A DNA stretch of 12,814 nt from Spirogloea muscicola (taxonomy: Eukaryota > Streptophyta > Zygnematophyceae > Spirogloeales > Spirogloeaceae). A program made the translations under genes and the position numbers. Below are positions 1 to 8,484 of the stretch, piece by piece. Below the pieces are notes generated by a model, which ran no database searches, was not told where the DNA came from, and was given only the letters and a program-made list of their open reading frames with translations. How positions within the stretch are numbered: position 1 is the first letter of the stretch; each line of letters opens with the position of its first letter. Location: contig WELB01000148.1 of the NCBI GenBank assembly GCA_009602725.1, positions 38,376 to 51,189 on the forward strand, in the 5' to 3' direction.

Positions 1-62
1 CGCCTCTCTCCCCCCCCAGTGCTATCTCCCTCCCCCCCCCTCTCTCTCTCTTTCTCTTTCCT
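1..62. repeat. CT-rich low-complexity tract at window start
   Basis: The tract is almost pure C and T, with runs of C8 to C9 and (CT)n. It lies in the sequence upstream of the first recognisable splice acceptor (AG at 273-274), so it is probably inside an intron of the partial gene that follows. Positions 63-274 remain pyrimidine-rich and show no supportable exon. A simple repeat at the edge of the window suggests an assembly break here. Confidence 0.8.
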
Positions 63-274
63 CCACGCACACTGTCCTCGCATTCTGCTCGCTCTCTGTG
101 TGCCTATCGAAGTAGTCCAAGCCCCTGCCCAATATGTGACCAGCCCACTTCCCTCCTGTTCTTCCTGTCACCTCCTCTCTCTCCTCACCTGAACCCCAGT
201 CCGCTGCATGCTCGCTCACCTGGCGGAATTGCACTGATGCGCACACCACTGCCTATCTCTTCTTGCCGTGGCAG

Positions 275-1244
275 GGGCCTGGGACCCAAGGTGCACTACT
301 GCATCAAGAACCGGCCAGGCGCATGCGCTGTCTACGTCGTGCAGCGCGGCCGGCTGCTCTTCACTGAGGCTGCTGCCAAGCCCCACCAGCTACCGCCGGC
401 AGAGCCAAGCCCAGGAGGTACCGGTGAGCGACGGCCCGCCCTTGACCATCTCCACTCATTCTGCCAAAAAGATCTTAAGCCAACAGACTGGCAATCAGAA
501 CATGTGGAATTGCATGTACAGGGTCAGATTGTTTGAAGCATGTACTCTGTGCCGTCTGTCTGATCGAAAGGTAAAAGTGATATACATTGTCTGTGCAATG
601 TATGATGTGACGTTTGATGTTGTCTATCTTAATGGTGTGTCTAATTATCTAGGTACATTTAATAATTGTCATTTGTCTGACCATTAGTCTCACCATTTCG
701 TTGGGCCCTGCCAGGCCGCAGGTTCGCACCGTCATTGCTGTCGCCACCATCGTCGGCAGAGAGCGGTTCGTCGCTGTCCAGTTCGTCGTCGCAGTCGCGC
801 AGCAGCAGCGGCGGGCACCCAGGACTGGAGGAGCGGCGGCCGCACCGTCTCTCGCTGCAGCTGGGCCGCGGGGGCGAGCGCTCGGCGCTCCGCCGGTGGT
901 CGCTCGACGCCCGACCCTCGCCGCCGCGCTGCGGCCCAGCACTCGCCGCCACGCCGCCTCTGCCGCTGGGCGACCATGGCTCTGCGGGCCTCGACATGAC
1001 GCCGCTGTCGGGGACGCCGCCCGCCGAGTACCTATTGTCGCCGGGCGCGCAGCAGAGCTGGCGCAAGTCGCTCCAGGCGGGGCAGTGGGACTGCGTCGAC
1101 CCCGAGGACGAGTTGCAGGACTCGGCCATGTGGACAACGCTGCGGCAGAGCATCAACATGCGCGTCAACATTAACGTGAGCCTGCGCAAGAGCCTCGACA
1201 TCCCCATATCCCACCCTCGCCGCAGCATCGACAGCCGGTTCTAG
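275..1244 (+). CDS. 3' end of an unrecognised gene, Ser/Arg-rich C-terminus (partial)
   Basis: I do not recognise this protein. Two exons fit: 275-423, after the acceptor gtggcag, and 760-1244, ending in TAG. They are joined across a 336-base intron with donor GTGAGC and acceptor tcggcag. The phases agree: exon one leaves one base and exon two supplies two, making a Glu codon. The first exon (about 49 codons) looks like folded protein, with a segment reading KVHYCIKNRPGACAVYVVQ. The second (160 residues) is low-complexity at first, with a run rich in Ser, then Arg, Pro and Leu. It carries six R-x-S-L/I-D/Q/N motifs, such as RRWSLD, RKSLQ, RQSIN, RKSLD and RRSID, the last only a few residues from the C-terminus. 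Such R-x-S sites resemble targets of basophilic kinases, but that is inference. Coding GC content is high compared with the flanks. Upstream exons lie outside the window. The splice choice at 760 could be wrong: the acceptor at 720-721 looks as good but does not keep the frame. Confidence 0.6.
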
Positions 1245-1931
1245 GCCTCTCTGGCGCTCCGCCGCCGTCGCTGCTCGGCGTCATTGATTCTTGATCAGCG
1301 CCACAGTGTTGCCCACTACGGGCTCGCTGGTCTTGCTTTCAAAATTTTTTGGCGACTCGCCAGAGCATTCGATGGGTGCTCGTGAGACGCCCGTGAGGGC
1401 CTGAGGCCCTCCACGATTGGAGCCGCAGCTTGCATGGCCCCTCGTATCTTGATCGAATGCTCCACATTCTTAGCCAGCTTCATAATACTGTCCCCTTTTT
1501 ACTTCGAGCAAGCTGGCGAGGGCGCCAGTAGTAGCAAGCGCTGGTGCTTGATTGCTCAACATCCAACAGTAAATAAATTGCTGCCATGTGGCACCCGTAA
1601 GTTGGCCCTGTCCATTATTGCTGTGGCAATTGCCACGTTGCTGGAATCTGACAGGTTCTTATGCTTGCCACCTAAACAAAACGCCTCAGAAGTTTACGTA
1701 CATAGCTGCATATCATCATCAAAGACAGACGTAAACCAACTTGCTACATGACTAGAGATGCTGCGCAGTATCATACTGTAAGGCATTGATACATCTCCTG
1801 CCCGCAGAGTGAAGCTCTTCCAGAAGGAGGTTGTAGCTGTGCAAAGCCAGCCTAAAATCTGGACACGGTCTTGGGTTAACAGCTCCAACAGCTGTGAGGA
1901 GAAGAAAATTGAGTTGCCAGCTGAGGTCATG

Positions 1932-1954
1932 GAGGCACAGCTTTGCTGTGCCTC
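1932..1954. other. Perfect 10-bp stem-loop
   Basis: Arms 1932-1941 (gaggcacagc) and 1945-1954 (gctgtgcctc) are exactly complementary and enclose a three-base TTT loop. The stem is GC-rich (7 of 10 pairs). It sits in the convergent intergenic region, about 690 bases past the stop of the upstream gene and 910 bases past the CHLG stop. It could fold in the 3' UTR of either transcript. No role can be assigned. Confidence 0.6.
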
Positions 1955-2813
1955 AATGTGTAGCCTACTAGAATCATTGCTGCAAGTGTGCACACTTTGA
2001 TGCAGGAAATTCTCCTAATACGTTTGGTTTTAGGCGGATGTCAATAGTGCAGTACCCACTTCGTCAGTGGACAAGCACCAGCTGATGTGAGAAACCTGTT
2101 CAAAGGGTGGTCGTTGTATGATCTTCTGTCCTCGTGGCTTCAGCAGCCCTGCACGCGCTGTCTTCTCCATGACAATATGATGATGATGCAGTTGATTTTT
2201 AGCAGATCTCCGGTCTCCTAATGCTCACTTCTGGATGCCAGCAAGTACGTATTCAAGATGGCCAGTGTAAATTCCTTTCATTTCGTGCATCATGTCAATT
2301 GACACGAGCGACTCCAGGAGTGCTCCGTGCGGCACTCCACTTAACCTATCATATTCACTTAAGCAGCTATGAAGCGAAGTCATAATGTACTTCTGACTGT
2401 GATGCAGCCAACCCGATCTATTTGCTTGCTTAGCACATGTTCTTTAGTCTCAGGTCCCCTTCTTCTCAAGCAGCTCTAGATCCGTGGTATCTGCCTTTCT
2501 GCTCTCCTGTGTACACTGTCGACGTCATAATAGCTGTATACCCCTTCCATCTTCATACCTACGCTCGATTTTCCATCTCAAAATTATCATCTCCACAATA
2601 CTATGCCTCCTTCCCTCCTTTCGCATGCTCATTTCACATTCTGTGTGAACCACTGCTTCCTCTGTCCTCACTAACCCAGCTTTGTAAATCCAGCACCTTT
2701 ACATGCATACAAGGCCACAATGGTTGCTGCACATACGCAGTCACTACATGTATCATATTCTTACCACCAGTCTGCTTCCAGCTCAGGAGATTGTCCCGAA
2801 ATCTGCTCGAGTG

Positions 2814-2818
2814 TTACA
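2814..2818 (-). promoter_or_regulatory. Candidate polyadenylation signal (TGTAA) for CHLG
   Basis: On the minus strand the pentamer TGTAA lies about 50 bases beyond the CHLG stop codon. TGTAA is the usual polyadenylation signal of chlorophyte green algae (known for Chlamydomonas and Volvox). The position is reasonable if the 3' UTR is short, but a five-base match is weak evidence by itself. Confidence 0.35.
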
Positions 2819-2867
2819 AAGAATTGTTGGTGCAAGAGGGTGTTGGTGATGGCGTACATGTAGCAAC

Positions 2868-5800
2868 TCATCGGTGCCCAATTGCCAATGCTGTGCACAG
2901 GAGCCCAAAGACAAGGAATGGCTGTGCGCTCGCCTGCGCAGGACCAAGAACTTGCAGCTGCTCAGCTAATCAACAATCACTGTTTAGGCAGACCAGCGCT
3001 AATACTGCTGCAAAGAGGGTACCAGAGCCTGCTCGTGCCAATTTACAATGTTGCAAATCTAAGTTCTACACTCTAGATGTGGACTCTCCATTTCAGCAAA
3101 CTTATCCGGGTGGTACATCAGTATGTCTTCTGAAGGCCATTCACTCTACGGGCTTACAACCCTGTGAGTAAAAGCTTGTATAGACCAACCTGATACTTGA
3201 CGTCATACTTGATGGGATCTACTAAGAAGTACTTGAACTGCGTGGACAGCACAACGGGATGGTGAGTTCTGCCAGTCAGCACCAACATATGAGGCAGCCA
3301 GGCAATGTTTTTGTGGCCGGCATTTATACAAGCGCGCCTTGGTGCCTTGCGTAGCAAATAATTGCCCAAGCCATGGCTGCTTACATGGCCTAATAATGTG
3401 AGTTGTTACAGCACAGTACAATCAGTAACAAGATTATTTTGTGGCACTGCCCAGTGAAGTATGCTTGTGGGCTATTGTCTGACCTGGAAGAATATCTGGG
3501 GAGCAATGAGGCCGAGCAGGACGGCTCCATAGACTGGCTGACCAGAGACGAAGAGGTACGCTGTGCAGGAAAGCAGATAGAAGCTGTTTCAATCTTTGAT
3601 ATCTATAAGCTATCAGCACGCCCAAAAGCCAAGGCACACAACGCAACCAGTGAATATTACATCAAGGAGAATCAGTCATTTAGCATGAGACGGATGCTTT
3701 ACAGACTTGTTGATATTTTAATTTACAGCAAGGAAGCAAGTGCAATGAGTCAATATGGCCCCATCAGAGCCAATCATGCTCTGAGGTGCCACATCCACAC
3801 CCATTCATATACGTATACATGCACAATTTGAGGGATTGCACCTGCCACAGATAGCTGCGTGAGGTCAATGGTGCCAACACAGATCCACTTGGCCTTGTCA
3901 ACGCCAAATGCGACCGGCAGGGACTGCACCAATGTTTGGCAGCCAGGAAACCAGGAAAATTGCTTGCGCATGCATCAAGAGCTGCTCACTTAGCATGTGG
4001 ATAGGAAGTTGCAGACAAGATAACAACCACGAGATTGCTGAGCAGGTACTTAGACGATGATACTATGCGGAAAGACTCACAGACCATGCTGGCCATGACA
4101 GTGAATCACATCGTACGTGAATGACGTACATGCCGCGACAAGGAGGCATGAAAGTGGTGAAAGCTCACATTCAACCCCATCTTCCTGTCTCCCTCGATGC
4201 TCTTGAAGTCGTTCACAATCGCAATCCCGAGCTGCATGATACACCAGAGAGACAAAACGTCCATCAAGTCTCTGCATTCTGGCCAACTCAGACATGCTTC
4301 TCATAGGACAGGAAACCCACAAAGTGACATGAATTGCGAGCTTTTGGGAGAATGGTATGCAGCTAGATCTGGCTATCCCGCGATTCTGATGAGTATGCTG
4401 ACTTCTGCCTGCCGATGTGCATTGTTGCACACGTGAAAAACCTCTTGGACAAGCACTGAAGATCACCAGTGACAGGAGATTTGGATGATACCCCAGCCGT
4501 GCTGTAAAGCAGAGTGAGGATGATGACATCCAGCTCCAGATGCCCAAATAATGCCTGGCCGGCCCACCTACAGTCACAGACCTGAATGAAGAGTTCATTC
4601 TCAAGAATATGTAAAGGCAGCTCCAACCTCATCACTCACTACAGCGAAAGGCAACAGTGTGTGTTCATCTGGTTTGCTGCACCAATGTCTGCTTGTGCAT
4701 ATGAAATGCCTAGTCTATTCTGCAAGGATATGCCTAGCAATCTGCAGCGCAGGAAATACAGGGTGCCAGATTTCACCAGGGGAGAGAAATATAGCTGGAG
4801 CCGAGGGCATAGTTTCCGGCCCAACCGCTCTGCTTCAGCTGCAAGTGCACAATACCAGCCAGGGTTTTGATTAAAAAGTTGGCAAGTTGCCCAGCTTAAA
4901 CTCCTTCGAAGCACATCATATCCAGCATGATGTGAAACAAGACCCTTTCATATGCTCCTCGCATTTGCTCCTAGTCGTGGGGCATGACGGAAGCCTCTGT
5001 CTCGCTAATCTTGTAAAGCTAAATCTTGTACCCAGGACTGTGGGCTTCGCTGTTGGGTAATTATCTGAAGCACTAGTGATCATATCATAGTGATGTATCA
5101 GCTTGTACAAGCCTTCTAATTGATCAATTTGCAAGGTGAGACCAGCCTCGTACCTTAAGCGGAGGCGCAGAGTAGATGTAAGCGATCCCGGCACCCATCA
5201 GGGACAGGGCAAAGAGCGTGGGCGTCTCATGCCCTGCCTGGACTCAAGACCACATTCTCAGCTGCAACCCAGCCTAGTGAGCCTAGTCGCAAGCAAACAA
5301 ATCACAGCCTCACTGGTAGGAGCAAAGGCCTCTTCAGGCTACTCTGCAGGAGGCTAGGTAGCTCACTGAAGGCTTTACTTTACAAAAAGCTTCACTTCAT
5401 GAAGAGGCTCTCCAACCCTTGTCAGCACTAGCAAGCACAGAATCAGAGGTTCCAGGAGCACATGATAGGCTTGGCTACATACCCAAAGGTCCAAAGCATA
5501 AGAGACGGCTAGGCCCGCAAAGAGGAGCACAAGGATCTGCTGCACCACCTGCTCTCAGATCCACAGGGCAAGAGACAGGAAACAGCATACGACTATCAAT
5601 GGCACCACAATGAAGTGAAACGTTCAACCCCTTGAGTCAAGGACATCAAGCCGTAATGCTTGACTGTAAGCACAGCTGTTACTGACGGGATGCAGACTCA
5701 TGCAGGTTGATTAGTAAGGTACACGTGCCTGCGCCTCTGTGATGCGGCCGGAAGGTATTGGGCGGTATGGCTCGTTGATTGCATCGATCTCCCTGTCATA

Positions 5801-7753
5801 CCAATCGTTGATGGTCTGCGAGCAAGCCGCAAGCAGGTGATGAGGAGCGGGTGCAAGGAGAGGTGGCAGAAGTACTTGTGAGGCTTCTCCAAGGATCTCT
5901 TGAGAGCGCACAGGGCAACCATGCATCAAGCCAGGACAGAGACACTGTGACTGTGATCAATGTACAAAATCACTTGGATTTCTTTGACAATATTGCTGCC
6001 TACTTCTGCTCGACTGGCACCTGAGTGTAGCCCGTGAGGAGTGGGCCAGAGAGGAGCATGCAGGTGGCGGCCTTGGCAACGTCGGTGGGCGTCCACTCAA
6101 AATTCCCTGCATTGCTGGCTCAAATGTCACTAGATAAGACCTCTCTTTCAGCAGCAAGAGGAATCCGGCACTGCCTGACATCAGCACGCTGAGAGCTCAA
6201 GTCTGCCGTTGTGCAACTTGGAGGCCAACTCACAATTTCCAACAAGTCATCACTTTGAACGAGCTAAGTGCGGATCTCTGCAGGACGGCACAACATTTGT
6301 CGTTCCTAATTCCTTGAAGTGTATCTTCTTTGGCAGGGCAGATTCACAGAAATGACCTGATGCAGCGGCACCGCAGAGCACCCCCCAGATGAGCGGCACC
6401 CATGTCACAGGCTTTGTGAGCTGCAGCCGGATCTTCCAAATGTTCTGCAGCGCAAAGAAGCACAACGCAGAAAAAACGCCCCAGCATGCCGCCTCAGGAG
6501 GGCACCTCAAGAGGGCACAAACTTGCAGAAGAGGAGACACGCAATTGACAATCACTAAGCCGCTAAATGAATGTTACATTTGGCAGCAGCTTGTCCAACT
6601 CGCATTCCCTCGTTCGCCCAAACACACATCTAGTGTGTATGGCCCACCCACCAACCAACAACTCCCCCCCTTTTACCCCCTACCCCCTCTCCCCCCTCAA
6701 GCAATGCTGCCTGCCCTGACTATAAAGCTTGGCCTCAGATGGCTCTTGACATGGATAATTTCACTCATCCAAGCTGCCGAGTCATTCTAAGGTGAATGTA
6801 GCATACATGTTACTAGATGAATTGGAGCAGATCAAGAGAATGAAGAACTCTCTTGAAAGCCCTTCTATAAGTTGACTGCAAAGGCAAGTACGTACTTCAT
6901 TCACTGTGTGTTGGTAATTCATGACATGATAGACGAATAGGCACAGTCCTGTATGAGATACCAGAACGGGTGTCCTTGACAAGGTCGAAGGACGCTTACC
7001 GTCTCCTCCGCGGCACCCTTCATGCCAAGCAGCTGTGCTGCAGCCGAGCCCTGCAATTCCTGCTTGAGTGGAGCCACCTTGGGCAGCGCCGACTCGATGA
7101 CTGCGCGACGCAGGAGACCCAGCAGAGATGGCGGCTCGGACATTAGCGCTAATGACCAAGCATCAGCGCTAACTCCAAGCTGGCGAAGGTGGCAGTGGCC
7201 TCCAAGCTCTTGGTAAGCCCCCCGAGTCGGAGAATTGGGTTTAAGAACCAAAAGCAGATGTCAACGTCAAGGCTTGGCTTGGATGAGTCAATGCAGATCA
7301 GCATGGCCCATGTTCACTTCGGCTGCACAGCACTTAATAGAGCTTCGTGGTGTTCACCATCCTCCGTGTCGGTTTCAGCCGAGGCCCTGGCGCCAAGCGG
7401 GGGCCCTGGTCCACAAGATACGCAGTGTCAGCCCATCACCTGGAGCTGACGGTGGACATGACCCTGACTTTGACGCTGACGTTGCAGACGTCAGAGCGAG
7501 GCCTGTGCTCCGGCATCACGCAGCGGCGCCAGCGACAGCCACCGGCCGAGGCGAGCTACAGCAGCTCTGGTGAAAGTGCGAGCTTCAGGATTTGAATACA
7601 CGCCATATAAGATTGGCAGCGGCTCTTACGGCCAGGCAGCGCGCGTCGCAGCGCTGCCGGGCGGCGCTGCCGAGAGGGCGGCACCGCAGTCGCCGGGCGA
7701 GCCAGGGAGGCCGCCGGCTGGCGCGCCGCAGCCNCGGCGGTGGCGGCGGCCAT
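2868..7753 (-). CDS. CHLG: Chlorophyll synthase, chloroplast precursor (14 exons, 385 aa)
   Basis: This UbiA-family prenyltransferase esterifies chlorophyllide a with phytyl or geranylgeranyl diphosphate in thylakoid membranes, the last step of chlorophyll a synthesis. Exons on the minus strand: 7753-7630, 7148-7000, 6444-6357, 6106-6021, 5815-5729, 5548-5483, 5237-5154, 4838-4777, 4567-4492, 4231-4169, 3923-3842, 3560-3484, 3237-3190, 2933-2868. All junction phases agree and give 385 residues, close to the roughly 387 of plant CHLG. Residues 1-45 are rich in Ala, Arg and Pro and look like a transit peptide; the ATG at 7753 has context GCCATGGCC. Recognisable segments are LLGMKGAAEET, WKIRLQLTKPVTW, the catalytic Asp motif NDWYDREID (152-160), INEPYRPIPSG, IYSAPPLK, WWAGQALFG, the second Asp motif NDFKSIEGD (281-289), SLPVAFG, FKYFLVDPIKYDVKYQ and ASAQPFLVFG near the C-terminus. 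Intron 5 (5549-5728) seems to use a GC donor. An ambiguous base at 7734 makes codon 7 GNG (Ala, Gly, Glu or Val). Exon 1 is the least certain: it rests on phase fit and leader-like composition. The gene is head-to-head with the PAQR gene. Confidence 0.96.
5549..5728 (-). other. Probable GC-AG intron (CHLG intron 5)
   Basis: The exon ending ...RITEAQ is followed on the minus strand by CAG|GCACGT, and the next exon begins at 5548 with GTGGTGCAG after acceptor gagcag. Using the GC donor gives SGRITEAQ-VVQQILVLL, which matches the spacing of plant CHLG (SGAISENE-VITQIWVLL). The nearest in-frame GT donor is CGT|GTACCT, six bases on, and would insert Ala-Arg. All the other 12 introns of the gene fit GT-AG. 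Confidence 0.65.
6664..6696 (-). other. G-quadruplex motif in CHLG intron 2
   Basis: On the minus strand, which is the sense strand of CHLG, four G runs of 6, 5, 5 and 7 bases are separated by loops of 3, 2 and 5 bases. On the plus strand this appears as C7-TTTTA-C5-TA-C5-TCT-C6. The run pattern satisfies the standard G3+N1-7 quadruplex rule with room to spare, and would be present in the unspliced transcript. It lies in the longest intron of the gene (6445-6999). Confidence 0.7.
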
Positions 7754-7779
7754 GGCAGCGGCGCCGGTGCCTGGGCGAC

Positions 7780-7801
7780 GGGGTTAGGGTTAGGGTTAGG
7801 G
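7780..7801 (+). repeat. Telomere-type (TTAGGG)3 run
   Basis: GGGG followed by three exact TTAGGG units. The plus strand therefore has four G runs of at least three bases with TTA loops, the classic telomeric quadruplex-forming arrangement. It lies about 27 bases upstream of the CHLG start codon, so the CHLG sense strand reads (CCCTAA)3, probably in the promoter or 5' UTR. Similar motifs (telo-boxes, AAACCCTAA) are known promoter elements in land plants. The presence of the repeat is certain; a role is not. Confidence 0.9.
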
Positions 7802-7812
7802 CCTGCGCAGGC
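7801..7812. repeat. 12-bp perfect palindrome GCCTGCGCAGGC
   Basis: The sequence equals its own reverse complement and directly abuts the TTAGGG run. It is a possible binding site for a dimeric regulator in the divergent promoter, or chance in GC-rich DNA. Confidence 0.4.
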
Positions 7813-7964
7813 GCTATCCTCTGAGCGGGGGGGGTTGCCGGGGTAGCGCCTTCCTTCCAGGAAACGCGAAGGATCTCCTCTTACTCGGCGTCGATGCTGC
7901 GTTGCAATTTCCTCAAAGGCTCTACAGACAGGAATGTACGGAGAGAGCCATTGACGCGGGGTTC

Positions 7965-7965
<1 letters not shown>

Positions 7966-7998
<33 letters not shown>
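7966..7998. repeat. (CGG)11 trinucleotide microsatellite
   Basis: Eleven uninterrupted CGG units. The repeat lies about 490 bases before the preferred PAQR start codon, so it is likely promoter or 5' UTR. If translation began at the ATG at 7894 it would encode an 11-residue poly-Arg run, which makes that start unattractive. Confidence 0.9.
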
Positions 7999-7999
<1 letters not shown>

Positions 8000-8484
8000 A
8001 ATCACGGCCGTCGCGGCGACGGCCAGGACGCCTGTGTGAGGACCACCAGGTTGATACGCCGTCGCGTTGCGGCAAAGCGCCGGAGGCGGCGCGCTCGGCG
8101 GCGCCCAGCCAAGAAGATTGGCCGCCATGGCGCAGCCCAGCCTGCCGATCGAGGCCTGCGGCCGCCGCGGCGCGCTTGCGAGGCCTGAATGAAGGCCGGC
8201 GCGCCAACGCCGAGCATGCAAGCATCGTTCATCTACCGGGAAAGCTTCGCGGCCTGGAGGTGGACGCGATAAGACCGACATCCGGCCCCATGGGGGAGTT
8301 CGGCATTTCTGATGGCGGCGCGGTCGCCAGGCAGGTGACGGGAGAAGCCCCCAGCAACCTGCACCAATATCGCCATGGCAGGCCCAGGCGTGCCACTGGG
8401 AGCTGCGCCGTCTGTGCGAAATGGCTTTTACGCACACTTTCTCGGAAGCAAATCATCATCTTTTTGCGAGAATCAGTTATTAAG

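Larger units (their letters stand above)
1245..2867. other. Convergent intergenic region / 3' UTRs, no gene seen
   Basis: This stretch lies between the stop codon of the plus-strand unknown gene (1244) and the stop codon of CHLG on the minus strand (2868), so it should hold both 3' UTRs. Base composition is near 45-50% GC. The open frames are short or look random, and none resembles a known protein or has coherent splice sites. Candidate plus-strand polyadenylation signals are AATAAA near 1572-1577 and TGTAA at 1777-1781 and 2266-2270. I cannot choose among them. A short hairpin with 7-bp arms (1395-1401 and 1405-1411) and a longer one at 1932-1954 are the only structures noted. Confidence 0.6.
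7754..8484. promoter_or_regulatory. Divergent promoter region between CHLG and the PAQR gene
   Basis: The two start codons point away from each other and are about 730 bases apart if the PAQR start at 8485 is right. The region is GC-rich and CpG-rich, unlike the intergenic regions at either end of the window. It holds a TTAGGG run, a palindrome and a CGG repeat. I see no clear TATA box. Both 5' UTRs must lie here, so a shared or bidirectional promoter is a fair inference but is not shown by the sequence. The plus-strand frame stays open from 7894 to 8616, so part of this region could instead code for a longer PAQR N-terminus. Confidence 0.55.

Noticed and set aside
649-1228. Long minus-strand and alternative plus-strand frames over the GC-rich last exon of the unknown gene
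   Set aside because: High GC content removes stop codons in all frames. The chosen plus-strand frame is favoured by the splice phase and the repeated motif.
2437-3171. A 244-codon plus-strand open frame
   Set aside because: It overlaps the last CHLG exon (2868-2933) on the opposite strand, has no recognisable domain and an odd Cys/Ser-rich composition. It is most likely a chance frame antisense to CHLG.
7141-7143. CHLG starting at the internal Met in LMSEPPSLLG
   Set aside because: This would leave no transit peptide. An upstream exon with a leader-like sequence, good start context and matching splice phase exists at 7630-7753.
7570-7824. Plus-strand peptide with KIGSGSYG, resembling the glycine loop of a protein kinase
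   Set aside because: The match is only a few residues. No VAIK lysine or later kinase motif follows, and the DNA is the complement of CHLG exon 1 and intron 1.
7881-8437. Minus-strand frames with poly-Ala or poly-Arg over the CGG repeat
   Set aside because: They arise from the trinucleotide repeat and GC-rich promoter DNA, with no domain or splice context.
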